DNA of 58,529 nucleotides from Longimicrobiales bacterium (GCA_028279425.1 JANQNV010000167.1:1-58529); one strand, 5' to 3'. Shown: positions 33,025 to 41,804, numbered from the stretch's first letter. Program-made: numbers and translations. Notes: generated by a model from the letters alone, not told the origin.

Positions 33025-35685
33025 ATGCGATGTCCCTTCGTTCGGTCCGCCCTGTGCGGGGTGGCGCTCCTCTTCGCTTCCACGGTACCGGGCGCCGCGC
33101 AGGATGGGGTGTTGAGCGGAACCATCTTCGACGCCGAAACGTCCCAGCCGCTCGACGGCGTCCAGATCGAGATCCTCGGTGCAACGGAGGAGCAGGCGGG
33201 CGGGCTCCTGAGCGATGCGCAGGGACGCTTCAGAGTCGGTCTGGCGCCCGGCACGTATTCGGTCGTGGCCACCATGCTGGGCTTTGCGCAGCGCCGCATC
33301 GACGGCGTGTCGCTCGTTGCCGGCGAGACGACCGACATCGAGATCGACATGACGTCGCGAGCGGTGAGGCAAAACCCACTCATCGTGTCGGTGTCACGTC
33401 GTGAGGAGAAGGCGCTCGAGTCGGTCTCGACGATCGTCACTGTGGAGGGAGAACAGATCGAAGACCGGGTGGCGCTGAGCCCGATCGAGCATGTGAAGGC
33501 ACTCCCGGGCGTCGACGTGTCGCAGACCGGAATCACGCAGGCGAACATCGTGACCCGCGGCTTCAACAACGTTTTCTCGGGCGCGATGCTGGTTCTGACC
33601 GACAACCGGATCGCCAGCGTGCCGTCGCTCCGGGTCAACGCGTACAACATGATTCCGTCCACGAACTACGACGTGGACCGTGTGGAGGTGCTGCTCGGGC
33701 CAGCCGCAGCCCTCTACGGGCCCAACTCCGCCAACGGGGTGCTCCACGTCATCACGAAGTCTCCGATCGACGATCCGGGCACGAACGTGTCGGTGGCGAC
33801 GGGAGAGCGGGGCATCGTTCAGTTCGAGGGGCGCTCGGCCTTCAAGATCGGCGACAACGCCGGCCTGAAGATTTCGGGCAGCTTCATGCAGGGGGAGGAC
33901 TGGAACTACACCGACCCGGTCGAGGTGCAGCAGGCGATGGACAACCCGGATGTACTCAACATCGGGGCCCGCAACTTCGACGCAGAGCGGGCAGGAGGCG
34001 AGCTCCGCTTCGACTGGCGCCCGTGGGACGACGGGGACGGGGAGGTCATCTTCAACGCCGGCTACAACAACCTCGGCTCGTCGATCGAGCTCACCGGTCA
34101 GGGCGCGGGCCAGGCGGTCGACTGGGCGTACTCCTTTCTCCAGGGGCGCCTGACGAAGGGGCGGCTGTTCGCGCAGGCGTTCATGAACCGTTCCGACGCC
34201 GGCGAGAGCTTCCTGCTGCGCACGGGCCAGCCCATCGTCGACAACTCCACGATGATGGTGGGGCAGATCCAGCATGGGTGGGAGGCGAGCGAGAGCCAGG
34301 ACTTCATCTACGGCGTCGACCTCCAGCGAACCGAACCGAAGACGGAAGGCACGATCACGGGCCGCAACGAAGACGACGACATGATCGACGAGGTGGGCGG
34401 CTACATCCACTCCAAGACGGCGCTGTCGCCCACCGTCGACCTCGTCGGGGCGGTTCGCGTCGACTACCACAGCCGACTCGAGGATCTCGTGTTCTCGCCC
34501 CGGGCGGCCGTCGCCTTTCGACCGGCGGAGGGTCACAACATCCGCGTGACCTTCAATCGCGCCTTTTCGACGCCGACGACGAACAACCTGTTCCTCGACC
34601 TGCGGGCGGGTAGGATCCCGGTGGGGGCGGTCGGCTACGACATCCGGACCCTGGGTGTGCCCGAGTCCGGCTTCACCTTCCTCGATGAATGCGTCGGGGG
34701 CGTCCAGAACCTCTGCATGCAGAGCCCTTTCGCCCCGGGCCAGCTCCCCGCCAACGCAGGCGTCTTGTGGGACGGGTTGGTGGCAGCCCTCGTTCCCGAA
34801 GCACTGCAGCCGGCGCTCCTGAATCCCGATGCCGGCGCCCTCGGCACGGTGCTGCGTCGCTTCAACCAGGAGACGCTCGGCTTCGACCCCGACGCGGGTC
34901 CGAGTCCGATCGACCGAATGAAGCCGACGATCTCGAATACCTTCGAGCTTGGCTACAAGGGCCTGTTCGGTGACCGTCTCCTGATCGCGGCCGATGTGTA
35001 TTCGAACCGGTTGCGCGACTTCGTGGGTCCCCTTCGGGTGGAGACGCCCAGCGTGTTCTTCGACCCGGCGACGCTCCAGAGCTTCGTGCTTCAGCGGCTG
35101 GATCCGCTGATCCAGGGAGGGCTGGTCACGCCTGAGCAGGCGTCCGAAATCATCGGCAACTTCGCGATGCTGCCCGTGGGTACCGTCGCCCCGGACCAGG
35201 CGCCCAGTAGCGACCTGCTGTTGACGTATCGCAACTTCGGTGATGTCGATCTGTGGGGAGCGGATCTGTCGTTCCAGTTCTTCGCCACCGACCAGCTCAG
35301 CATCACCGGGTCGTATGCTCATGTGAGTCAGGAGTGCTTCGACTTCAATGACGACGGCGACTGCGGGAGTAGCAACGACATTGCGCTCAACGCGCCGGGC
35401 AACAAGGGGTCGATTGGAGCCCGCTACGAGGACAAGCTGCTGGGGCTCACGCTAGAGGGCCGCCTGCGCTTCTCCGAGGCGTTCCCGATGAACTCCGGGG
35501 TCTACGTGGGCGAAGTGCCTGGGTACGGTGTCGCAGACGCAAATGTGAGCTACCAGTTGCCGTGGGCGCCCCAGGCGACGGCGACCGTTACCGCCACGAA
35601 TGTGTTCGACAACCTTCGGCGTGAGTTCCTCGGTGCTCCCGAGGTGGGGAGGCTGGTCATGGTCCGGCTGGCCTACGCCTTCTAG
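33025..35685 (+). CDS. TonB-dependent outer-membrane receptor with N-terminal carboxypeptidase-regulatory-like domain
   Basis: 886 aa. Signal peptide MRCPFVRSALCGVALLFAST ending near PGAAQ; then a CarboxypepD_reg-like beta-sandwich (GVLSGTIFDAETSQPLDGVQIEILG); then the plug domain (ALESVSTIVTVEGEQIEDR ... VDVSQTGITQANIVTRGFNN, VDRVEVLLGPAAALYGPNSANGV); then a 22-strand-type barrel ending MVRLAYAF with terminal Phe. A GGAG 9 nt before ATG 33025 supports the start. Two Cys pairs occur in extracellular-type loops (DECVGGVQNLCMQ and QECFDFNDDGDCG), the latter an Asp/Asn-rich, calcium-binding-like loop. Substrate unknown; SusC-like domain order but no SusD partner is nearby, so siderophore, vitamin or peptide uptake are all possible. 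Confidence 0.9.
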   Translation: MRCPFVRSALCGVALLFASTVPGAAQDGVLSGTIFDAETSQPLDGVQIEILGATEEQAGGLLSDAQGRFRVGLAPGTYSVVATMLGFAQRRIDGVSLVAGETTDIEIDMTSRAVRQNPLIVSVSRREEKALESVSTIVTVEGEQIEDRVALSPIEHVKALPGVDVSQTGITQANIVTRGFNNVFSGAMLVLTDNRIASVPSLRVNAYNMIPSTNYDVDRVEVLLGPAAALYGPNSANGVLHVITKSPIDDPGTNVSVATGERGIVQFEGRSAFKIGDNAGLKISGSFMQGEDWNYTDPVEVQQAMDNPDVLNIGARNFDAERAGGELRFDWRPWDDGDGEVIFNAGYNNLGSSIELTGQGAGQAVDWAYSFLQGRLTKGRLFAQAFMNRSDAGESFLLRTGQPIVDNSTMMVGQIQHGWEASESQDFIYGVDLQRTEPKTEGTITGRNEDDDMIDEVGGYIHSKTALSPTVDLVGAVRVDYHSRLEDLVFSPRAAVAFRPAEGHNIRVTFNRAFSTPTTNNLFLDLRAGRIPVGAVGYDIRTLGVPESGFTFLDECVGGVQNLCMQSPFAPGQLPANAGVLWDGLVAALVPEALQPALLNPDAGALGTVLRRFNQETLGFDPDAGPSPIDRMKPTISNTFELGYKGLFGDRLLIAADVYSNRLRDFVGPLRVETPSVFFDPATLQSFVLQRLDPLIQGGLVTPEQASEIIGNFAMLPVGTVAPDQAPSSDLLLTYRNFGDVDLWGADLSFQFFATDQLSITGSYAHVSQECFDFNDDGDCGSSNDIALNAPGNKGSIGARYEDKLLGLTLEGRLRFSEAFPMNSGVYVGEVPGYGVADANVSYQLPWAPQATATVTATNVFDNLRREFLGAPEVGRLVMVRLAYAF

Positions 35686-35687
35686 CG

Positions 35688-36122
35688 GTGGCCTCCCATG
35701 TGACCCTGCGCTGCGGCTTCTGCCTCAGTCGCAACCGCATCGACTTGTTGCGCGCGTCGGATCGTCCGCAGTGCGGCAGTTGCGGTCGCCCCATGCTGCT
35801 CGACCGACCCGTGCCCGTCGCCGATGACGACTTCGAGGAGTCGGTGCTGGGTGCGGAGGCGCCCGTGCTCGTCGACTTCTACGCCGACTGGTGCGGCCCC
35901 TGCCGCATGATCGCACCCGTGCTCGACGAGGTGGCGCAAGACACGGTGGGTCGGTTGCTCGTGGTGAAGGTCGACACCGACCGGGCCCCGCGCACCGCCG
36001 AGCGTTTCGGGATTCGCAGCATCCCGACCCTGATCTTGTTCGAGAGCGGTGAGGAGGCCGAACGAATCGTGGGCGTCGACCTCGAGGCCCTCCGACGGAT
36101 CGGGCGGGACGCCGTCGCCTGA
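35688..36122 (+). CDS. trxC: Thioredoxin 2-like (TrxC) with N-terminal zinc ribbon
   Basis: 144 aa, the size of TrxC (about 139). GTG start 3 nt after the preceding stop. The N-terminal 35 residues have two CxxC knuckles (CGFC and CGSC), the zinc-binding extension typical of thioredoxin 2. The thioredoxin fold follows: VLVDFYADWCGPCRMIAPV with the redox WCGPC, VDTDRAPRTAERFGIRSIPTLILF with the cis-Pro. It reduces disulfides in the cytosol and is usually part of the oxidative-stress response. The argC start overlaps its stop (TGATG), placing it at the head of an arginine operon. Confidence 0.9.
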   Translation: MASHVTLRCGFCLSRNRIDLLRASDRPQCGSCGRPMLLDRPVPVADDDFEESVLGAEAPVLVDFYADWCGPCRMIAPVLDEVAQDTVGRLLVVKVDTDRAPRTAERFGIRSIPTLILFESGEEAERIVGVDLEALRRIGRDAVA

Positions 36123-37111
36123 TGGAGGCAGGAGTGAATCCAGGTGAGCCGGCCACCGCGGGTCGGCCTCGAGTCGGCGTCGCGGGGGGGAGCGGCTATA
36201 CGGGGCGAGAGCTACTCGCGATCCTTGCCGGCCACGGTGGTGTGGAGGTGGCGTGGGCGACGTCCCGAAGCGAGGTCGGCGTACCGACGGCGGTGCCAGG
36301 GGTGCACCTCACCGACCGGGGCCCCGATGCGCTCGACGTCGACCTGCTGTTCCTCTGCCTCCCGCACGGGGCCGCCGTCACCTGGATGGAGGCGGCGCGC
36401 GCCCAGGGAGTACGCGCGATCGACCTCACCTCCGACCACCGGCCGGGATCGGGCCGCGAAGACGGGGTGGAGTACGGGATGGCCGATCTCGCGCGCGAGC
36501 GGATCCAGGCGGCGTCGCAGGTGGCCAACCCGGGGTGCTACCCGACGGGGGTGATTCTCGCGCTGCGGCCCCTCCTCGACGAGGACCTCATCGAGAGCGG
36601 CACCCCGATCACGATCGCGGCTGCGTCGGGGGTGACGGGAGCCGGCCGCTCTCCGCGTCGTGACCTGCTGTTCGCCGAGGTGTCCGCCAACTACCGAGCC
36701 TACGGGCTCGGCAACGACCACCGGCACCTGCGCGAAATGCGGGCGTGGTTACCGGGACTCCCCCTCCTCTTCGTCCCCCACCTTCTCCCGGCGGCGCGGG
36801 GCATTCTCGAGACCATCACGGTCGGGATGCGGGAAGGGGTTGACGCGGCGCGGGTTCGCGAGGTGTGGCAGGCCCGCTATGCGGACAGCCCGACGGTGCG
36901 TATCCTTGCCGACGGTTCGCCCGAACTACGCGCGGTGGTCGACTCCGATGCCTTGATCCTCTCGGCACACGACAACGCCGGATTCGAGGCGCCGACGCTG
37001 ACCCTCGTCGTCGCCTTCGACAATCTCGGCAAGGGGGCCGCGGGGCAGGCGGTACACAACATGAACCTCATGCTCGGCTTCGACGCCGGGCAGGGACTCC
37101 GGTGTCGATGA
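36122..37111 (+). CDS. argC: N-acetyl-gamma-glutamyl-phosphate reductase
   Basis: 329 aa. Third step of arginine (ornithine) biosynthesis. NADP-binding RVGVAGGSGYTGRELLAIL near residue 17, FLCLPHGAAVTWM, DLTSDHRPG, and the catalytic Cys in VANPGCYPTGVILALRPLL, then SGVTGAGRSPRRDLLFAEVSANYRAYG and HRHLREM with the conserved His. The C-terminal end KGAAGQAVHNMNLMLG is diagnostic. The start overlaps trxC and argD overlaps its stop by ATGA. Confidence 0.94.
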   Translation: MEAGVNPGEPATAGRPRVGVAGGSGYTGRELLAILAGHGGVEVAWATSRSEVGVPTAVPGVHLTDRGPDALDVDLLFLCLPHGAAVTWMEAARAQGVRAIDLTSDHRPGSGREDGVEYGMADLARERIQAASQVANPGCYPTGVILALRPLLDEDLIESGTPITIAAASGVTGAGRSPRRDLLFAEVSANYRAYGLGNDHRHLREMRAWLPGLPLLFVPHLLPAARGILETITVGMREGVDAARVREVWQARYADSPTVRILADGSPELRAVVDSDALILSAHDNAGFEAPTLTLVVAFDNLGKGAAGQAVHNMNLMLGFDAGQGLRCR

Positions 37112-38304
37112 CGACGACGAAGACGGGACGAGAAGCGCTGCTCGCAGTGTATGCACCGCCCGAGGCGGTATTCGTGGAAGGGCGTGGCGCATGGCTGTTC
37201 GACGATGAAGGGCGAGGATACCTCGACTTCACATCGGGGATCGCCGTCACGTCGCTGGGGCACGATGCGCCCGAGGTGCGGCGCGCCATCGAACGGGTTC
37301 TCGACACCGGCGTCATCCACACCTCCAACCTGTTCCGCACGGAGCCGGCCGAAGCGCTCGCCCAGGAGCTGATCGAGCTGGCGTTTCCGGGTTCCGTCTT
37401 CTTCTGCAATTCGGGCGCGGAGGTGGGCGAGGCCGCCTTCAAGTTCGCTCGACGCTGGGCCCGCAGTGCGGGCGGTGCTGCAAAGCATGAGATCGTGTCC
37501 TTCGGGGGCGGCTTCCACGGCCGTCTCTTCGGAACGCTCGCCGCGACCGATCGTCCACGGTATCGCGAGCCGTTCGAGCCCTTGATGCCCGGGGTCCGGT
37601 GGGCGACCGTCGGCGATCTGGCCTCGGTCGATGCGGTCTGCTCGCGCGAGCGCACCGCCGCTGTCGTCATCGAGCCGGTCCAGGGCGAGGGCGGCGTCCG
37701 GCCGGTCGACCCGGAGTTCTTGCGGGGGCTGCGCCGGATCTGCGACGAGCGAGAGGTCGCACTCGTCTTCGACGAGATCCAGTGCGGCCTCGGCCGCACC
37801 GGCGACCTCTTCGCGCATGAGGCGTCGGGGGTACGCCCGGATGTGCTCGGGTTGGCCAAGCCGCTGGCCGGCGGGCTGCCGATGGGGGCCGTCATCGTCG
37901 CCCCCCACATCGCGGAGACCATCCGCCCCGGGGACCACGGGACCACCTTCGGGGGTGGGCCTCTCGTCGCGTCCGTGGCGCGAGCGATTCTGGCGAAGGT
38001 CTCGACCCCGGAGTTCCTGGCGGGCGTCCGGGACCGGGAGCGCGCCTTGAGCGAGGCGGTGGATGCCCTGATCGCGAGCGAGCCCCGCCTGAAGGGCCGC
38101 CGGGGTCGGGGGCTGATGCAGGGGCTTCTCGTCGACGAGGCGGCCGGTCCACTGGTAGCGGCGGCCCGAGACGAGGGTCTCCTGATCTGTTCGGCCGGCC
38201 CGGACGTGCTGCGCCTCCTCCCACCCCTCAACGTCCCGATCCACGAGCTCCACGAGGGCGTCGAGCGGCTGGCCCGAGCCTTCCAGCGGGTGCCAGCGCC
38301 GTGA
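37108..38304 (+). CDS. argD: Acetylornithine/succinylornithine aminotransferase
   Basis: 398 aa. Class III PLP aminotransferase: FTSGIAVTSLGHDAPEV, SNLFRTEPAEALAQ, FFCNSGAEVGEAAFKFARRW (usual NSGAEANEAA has Gly for Asn here), GGFHGRLFGTLAATD, EPVQGEGGVRP, LVFDEIQCGLGRTGDLFAHE, and the PLP lysine in LGLAKPLAGGLPMG (Lys251). Whether the acyl group is acetyl or succinyl cannot be told from sequence by eye. ATG 37108 overlaps the argC stop, and the argH GTG overlaps its stop (38301-38304). Confidence 0.93.
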   Translation: MTTTKTGREALLAVYAPPEAVFVEGRGAWLFDDEGRGYLDFTSGIAVTSLGHDAPEVRRAIERVLDTGVIHTSNLFRTEPAEALAQELIELAFPGSVFFCNSGAEVGEAAFKFARRWARSAGGAAKHEIVSFGGGFHGRLFGTLAATDRPRYREPFEPLMPGVRWATVGDLASVDAVCSRERTAAVVIEPVQGEGGVRPVDPEFLRGLRRICDEREVALVFDEIQCGLGRTGDLFAHEASGVRPDVLGLAKPLAGGLPMGAVIVAPHIAETIRPGDHGTTFGGGPLVASVARAILAKVSTPEFLAGVRDRERALSEAVDALIASEPRLKGRRGRGLMQGLLVDEAAGPLVAAARDEGLLICSAGPDVLRLLPPLNVPIHELHEGVERLARAFQRVPAP

Positions 38305-39698
38305 CGGACGGGCCGGACGAGGAGGCCGCCGCCCTCTGGGGCGGCCGCTTCGAGCGGGGGATGGCGCCCGCGATGGTGCCGCTCAATCTCTCTCTCGACG
38401 TCGACCGCGCCTTGTGGCGACACGACATCGTGGGCAGTCGGGCGTGGGCGCGTGCGCTCGGCGGGGCAGGGGTCCTCACCGCCCAGGAGGTGAGCGCGTT
38501 GGAAGTGGGGCTCTATGCCGTCGAGAACCGATTGGCTCGCGATGGCGTAGGCGACGCCCCGGACGAAGACATCCATTCCCTCGTCGAGCGCCTTCTCACC
38601 GAGGAGGCGGGAGAGGTCGCTCTGAAGCTGCATACCGGTCGCAGCCGGAACGACCAGGTCGCGACCGACCTACGGCTCTGGGTGCGCGACGCCGGGGGCG
38701 AACTCGGTGCGGCGGTCACGGGGCTGATGCGGGCTCTCGTGACCCTCGCGTCGACCGGGGTGGAGATCGTCATGCCGGGCTACACCCATCTCCAACAGGG
38801 TCAGCCCATCCGAGCCGCGCACTGGGCGCTCGGCCATCTGTGGCCACTGCTGCGCGATCGCCGGCGGATCGAGGCCGCGGTCGCATCGGCGGGGGTGCTT
38901 CCCCTCGGGAGTGGTGCGGTGGCCGGCTGCCCGTTCCCGATCGATCGGCAGGCACTCGCCGCCGATCTCGGCTTCTCGGCGATCACCGAGAACTCGCTCG
39001 ACGCGATCAGCGATCGCGACTTCCTCGCCGAGCTCCTCTTCGCCGGGGCGCTGCTCGGCGTGCATCTGTCGAGGCTCGCGGAAGACCTGGTCCTCTTCTC
39101 GTCGATCGAGTTCGGATTCGTGCGGCTCGACGACGGCTACTCCACTGGGTCGTCGTTGATGCCACAGAAGCGCAATCCCGACGTCGCCGAACTCACACGG
39201 GGGAAGACGGGCCGCCTCGTGGGCAACCTGATGAGCCTGCTCACCCTCCTGAAGGGACTTCCCACCGGCTACAACCGCGACCTCCAGGAAGACAAGTCGC
39301 TCGCCTTCGACACGGTCGACACCCTGCTGCTCGTACTTCCGGCTCTGGCCGGCGCGGTCCAGACCGCCCGCTTCCGCCCGGACCGCATCCAGGGCGCGCT
39401 CGACACGCAACTCATGGCGACCGACCTGGCCGACTATCTCGTGCGCAAGGGAGTGCCGTTTCGGCGCGCCCACGAGGCGGTGGGGCGGGTCGTGAAGGCG
39501 GCTGAGGACCAGGGGTGCGGCCTTCCGGACCTCTCGATCGACGACTACCGGGCCATCCACCCCGACTTCGACGACGACGTGCACGACGTGTTCGACTGGA
39601 CGCGTTCGGCCGATAGTCGGGCGACACCGGGTGGCACGTCGAAGTCGGCCGTGGAGACGCAGCTCGAGGGGGCCCGCGCCGCCGTCCAGCCCGCGTAG
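38301..39698 (+). CDS. argH: Argininosuccinate lyase
   Basis: 465 aa, usual length. Last step of arginine synthesis. ALWGGRFERG opening, EDIHSLVERLL, HTGRSRNDQVATDLRLW, MPGYTHLQQGQPI, LPLGSGAVAGCPFPIDR, and the fumarase/aspartase-superfamily signature GSSLMPQKRNPD, then TGYNRDLQEDKS. Starts with GTG overlapping argD. argB, argF, argG and argJ are not in the window, so the operon is partial. The 804-bp region after it holds an insertion-sequence remnant and repeats. Confidence 0.94.
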   Translation: MTDGPDEEAAALWGGRFERGMAPAMVPLNLSLDVDRALWRHDIVGSRAWARALGGAGVLTAQEVSALEVGLYAVENRLARDGVGDAPDEDIHSLVERLLTEEAGEVALKLHTGRSRNDQVATDLRLWVRDAGGELGAAVTGLMRALVTLASTGVEIVMPGYTHLQQGQPIRAAHWALGHLWPLLRDRRRIEAAVASAGVLPLGSGAVAGCPFPIDRQALAADLGFSAITENSLDAISDRDFLAELLFAGALLGVHLSRLAEDLVLFSSIEFGFVRLDDGYSTGSSLMPQKRNPDVAELTRGKTGRLVGNLMSLLTLLKGLPTGYNRDLQEDKSLAFDTVDTLLLVLPALAGAVQTARFRPDRIQGALDTQLMATDLADYLVRKGVPFRRAHEAVGRVVKAAEDQGCGLPDLSIDDYRAIHPDFDDDVHDVFDWTRSADSRATPGGTSKSAVETQLEGARAAVQPA

Positions 39699-39724
39699 CA
39701 GCAGTCGCGCGGGAGGGTCCGGCG

Positions 39725-39909
39725 CCCACAAGTCGCCAGGGTCGGGCGCTCGGGGAGATGCGGCCGGCCCCAGCCACCAGAACCCTCCAACGTTTCCGCG
39801 GAAACGTCATCGTGGAGGGAAAGTGTCGCTATACGACCACAAGTCTCCGCCATCGCGCCCATCGGCCCGACGTTGGCGCCTTGGGGCTGCATAGCGACCA
39901 CAACCCTCC
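39725..39909. repeat. Four imperfect direct repeats around an 18-bp palindrome
   Basis: Related 13-15 nt strings recur: CCCACAAGTCGCC (39725-39737), CCACCAGAACCCTCC (39774-39788), GACCACAAGTCTCC (39835-39848) and GACCACAACCCTCC (39896-39909), about 50-61 bp apart. They lie between argH and the IS481 remnant. Nothing coding is recognised here. They may be termini or debris of a mobile element, or an intergenic repeat family. Confidence 0.5.
39784..39818. other. 18-bp perfect palindrome with outer matching arms
   Basis: The core ACGTTTCCGCGGAAACGT (39790-39807) is a perfect palindrome; CCTCCA (39784-39789) and TGGAGG (39813-39818) extend the dyad asymmetrically. It could be the transcript end of the arg operon, a protein-binding dyad, or a mobile-element feature. 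No U-tract follows. Confidence 0.5.
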
Positions 39910-39949
39910 ACCGTCGGGATTCTACCCAGATCCTGGCGGCTTTCTGGTT

Positions 39950-40412
39950 GCTTTCGGACGTGACCGATGCCCCGGATCTTGCCGAACTTCTTGATGTCGA
40001 TGTGCATCAGTTGGCCCGGTCGCCGTTTCTCGTAGCGAACGATCGTCGGCCTTTGGGTCGAGGTCGCGAAGCCGGCTCAGACCGAGCCGCCGAAGCCACA
40101 GGCTGACCGTCGAGACGGCAAGCTCCAGGTGCGTCGCGATCTCCAGCCCCGTGATTCTCCGTCGGCGCAACCGGGCGATCCGACGCACACTCCCGGATCG
40201 AGACGTCGAGCGATATGGTGCGGACGGCTCGATCGATCCTTCAGGTCCTCGCGTCCTTCGCGGCGGAAGCGCCCCACCCACTTCGCGACCGTGCGCCGAC
40301 TCACGCCCATGTGACGGCCCACCAACCGCATCGGACGGCCCTTCTCCAACACCCTTCGGACGAGCTCCTCTCGACCTGAGGCCCTCAACTTCGCGTTGTG
40401 GTGCACGTTCAT
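39950..40412 (-). pseudogene. IS481-family transposase, N-terminal remnant with two frameshifts
   Basis: Starting at ATG 40412 the minus strand encodes MNVHHNAKLRASGREELVRR ... RTVAKWVGRFRREGREDLKDRSSRP, the helix-turn-helix start of IS481 transposases. Around 40190-40200 the homology shifts frame to SVRRIARLRRRRITGLEIA ... VSLWLRRLGLSRLRDLDP, and around 40040-40060 it shifts again to VRYEKRRPGQLMHIDIKKFG. After about 39950 the match ends, before the DDE catalytic core. So about 150 of roughly 320 residues survive in three frames: a dead fragment. It sits between argH and the stop of the DAHP synthase gene. Confidence 0.8.
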
Positions 40413-40502
40413 CGGGGGTCTCCTTCGGCTGGTCTGAAACGCTTCAAGCACCTCCAGCCCGCTCGGGGGAGTCCCCGGGAACAACCTGTTTAGGACGTAG
40501 AG

Positions 40503-41528
40503 TTATACGGCCGTCGCCACCGCCCGCCCAACCGCTTCGACGAAGGGGGTGAGGCCGTTCATCAGGGCTTCGAATTCGCTGAATGAGAGCGACTGATCGC
40601 CATCCGAGGTCGCGCGTTCGGGATCCGGATGCACTTCGACCAGGAGACCGTCTGCGCCCGCCGCGGCCGCCGCGTAGCTGAGGGGGGGCACCAGCGCTCT
40701 CGATCCGCCGGCGTGGCTGGGGTCGGCGAACACGGGCAGGTGCGTTTCCCGCTTGAGTACCGGGATCGCGGCGAGGTCGAAGGTATTGCGGGTGGCGGTC
40801 TCGAAGGTGCGAATCCCGCGCTCACACAGGATCACCTGCATGTTGCCCTGGCTCATCACGTACTCCGCAGCGAGAAGCAGGTCCTTGATCGTCGCGCTCA
40901 TCCCCCGCTTCAGGAGGACGGGGCGATGAAGGCGTCCCACCTCCGTGAGCAGGGCGAAGTTCTGCATGTTGCGCGCGCCGATCTGGAGCACGTCGGCGTA
41001 GCCGGCGACCAGCTCCACCTGCCGCGTATCCATCACCTCGGTTACGACGGGAAGCCCCGTCTCTTCACGCACCGCCGCGAGGATGCGTAGACCCTCCTCG
41101 CCGAGACCCTGGAAGGAGTAGGGTGAGGAGCGCGGCTTGAACGCTCCTCCGCGGACTCCGGCGGCCCCGCTGGCGCTCACATGCCGCGCCGTCGACTGCA
41201 TCATGTCGAAACCCTCCACGCTGCACGGGCCGGCGATGACCGAAAACCCATCGGGCCCGATCTCGCCGTGCCCCAGCGGGATCCGCGTCTCGCCCCCGGA
41301 GAACTCCCTCGACGCGAGCTTGTACGGCTTGAGCACCTCGTGAACGGCCTCGACCCCGGGAATCGACAGCAGAGGGATCGATTGGAGTCGCGCCTCGTCA
41401 CCGACGCATCCGATGATGGTGCGGTGCTCGCCGACCGAGAGGTGGGTGCGGAGGCCGAGCGATTCCACGCGCTCGCGAATGTGGTCGATGTCCTCGCGGG
41501 TCGCGCCCGCCTTCGTAACGATGATCAC
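40503..41528 (-). CDS. aroF: 3-deoxy-7-phosphoheptulonate (DAHP) synthase, class I-beta type
   Basis: 341 aa from GTG 41528, preceded by TTGGAG about 11 nt upstream. First committed step of aromatic amino-acid synthesis. Residues 1-70 are the ferredoxin-like regulatory extension ([17 protein letters not shown] ... [20 protein letters not shown]); the TIM barrel follows with [82 protein letters not shown] and [10 protein letters not shown] (metal His). This is the Thermotoga-type enzyme, inhibited allosterically through the N-terminal domain. A leader peptide rich in Trp and an intrinsic terminator lie directly upstream, so transcription is probably attenuated by tryptophan as well. Confidence 0.93.
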   Translation of the reverse strand: MIIVTKAGATREDIDHIRERVESLGLRTHLSVGEHRTIIGCVGDEARLQSIPLLSIPGVEAVHEVLKPYKLASREFSGGETRIPLGHGEIGPDGFSVIAGPCSVEGFDMMQSTARHVSASGAAGVRGGAFKPRSSPYSFQGLGEEGLRILAAVREETGLPVVTEVMDTRQVELVAGYADVLQIGARNMQNFALLTEVGRLHRPVLLKRGMSATIKDLLLAAEYVMSQGNMQVILCERGIRTFETATRNTFDLAAIPVLKRETHLPVFADPSHAGGSRALVPPLSYAAAAAGADGLLVEVHPDPERATSDGDQSLSFSEFEALMNGLTPFVEAVGRAVATAV

Positions 41529-41542
41529 GGTGCTGTGTCTCC

Positions 41543-41582
41543 AAAAGAAAACGGGCCGCCAGGAAGAGGTCCCGGGGCCCGT
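41543..41582 (-). terminator. Intrinsic terminator in the DAHP synthase leader (attenuator)
   Basis: On the minus strand ACGGGCC (41582-41576) pairs perfectly with GGCCCGT (41557-41551); the inner CGGGA and TCCTG extend the stem with one wobble. The run TTTCTTTT follows at once (41550-41543), completing a classical rho-independent terminator 15 nt before the GTG. It starts 20 nt after the leader-peptide stop. Its 5' arm overlaps CCACGG, which can pair instead with CCGTGG at the third Trp codon (41621-41626), a candidate antiterminator. Confidence 0.75.
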
Positions 41583-41602
41583 GGGTCACCAAAGTGGGAG
41601 CG

Positions 41603-41701
41603 TCAGCACCCGTGTGGCGGCCACGGTCGTCGCCACGTCCAATACCGGAGGCCGGCCGTGCGGCGGCGCGAAGCGACAGGGTGTCGAGGCGAGTAGGTCA
41701 T
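41603..41701 (-). CDS. Trp/Tyr-rich leader peptide of the DAHP synthase attenuator
   Basis: A 32-codon frame from ATG 41701 to TGA 41603: MTYSPRHPVAS, then RYWTWRRPWPPHGC at the end. It has Tyr20, Trp21, Trp23 and Trp27 in eight codons (TAT TGG ACG TGG CGA CGA CCG TGG), far above chance. A stop 20 nt before a strong terminator and the following aroF gene fit the standard trp-type attenuation design: a ribosome stalled at the Trp codons when charged tRNA-Trp is scarce would favour an antiterminator. A near-consensus promoter puts the transcription start at or beside this ATG, so the leader peptide is probably translated from a leaderless end. The frame has no Shine-Dalgarno. Confidence 0.7.
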   Translation of the reverse strand: MTYSPRHPVASRRRTAGLRYWTWRRPWPPHGC

Positions 41702-41707
41702 GGTCGC

Positions 41708-41736
41708 AAGTTTCGCCCGCGATGGGCGCCCGTCAA
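41708..41736 (-). promoter_or_regulatory. Promoter of the DAHP synthase leader
   Basis: On the minus strand a -35 TTGACG (41736-41731), a 17-bp spacer and a -10 AAACTT (41713-41708) are followed after 6 nt by the leader-peptide ATG. The -35 matches consensus in 5 of 6 positions. Initiation 6-7 nt after the -10 falls on the ATG. Confidence 0.65.
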
Positions 41737-41798
41737 GCCGCTCCGGCACGAAACGAGGGTCCCCCGCGCCGCGGTCTAGCCCGGCTGCTCGGCGCCGC

Positions 41799-41804
41799 TG
41801 TACC
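41799..41804 (+). promoter_or_regulatory. -10-like TGTACC, 8 nt before rpiA ATG
   Basis: TGTACC, then TTCCTCGC and the ATG at 41813; the same arrangement as at 12394. No Shine-Dalgarno. It is divergent from the DAHP synthase leader promoter, 62 bp away. Confidence 0.4.

Noticed and set aside
33394-35322. 642-aa minus-strand frame opposite the TonB receptor
   Set aside because: Shadow; the plus-strand receptor has plug and barrel motifs.
39725-39909. CRISPR array or integron attC sites
   Set aside because: Only four short, imperfect repeats with no constant repeat length, no spacers of even size and no cas or integrase gene nearby.
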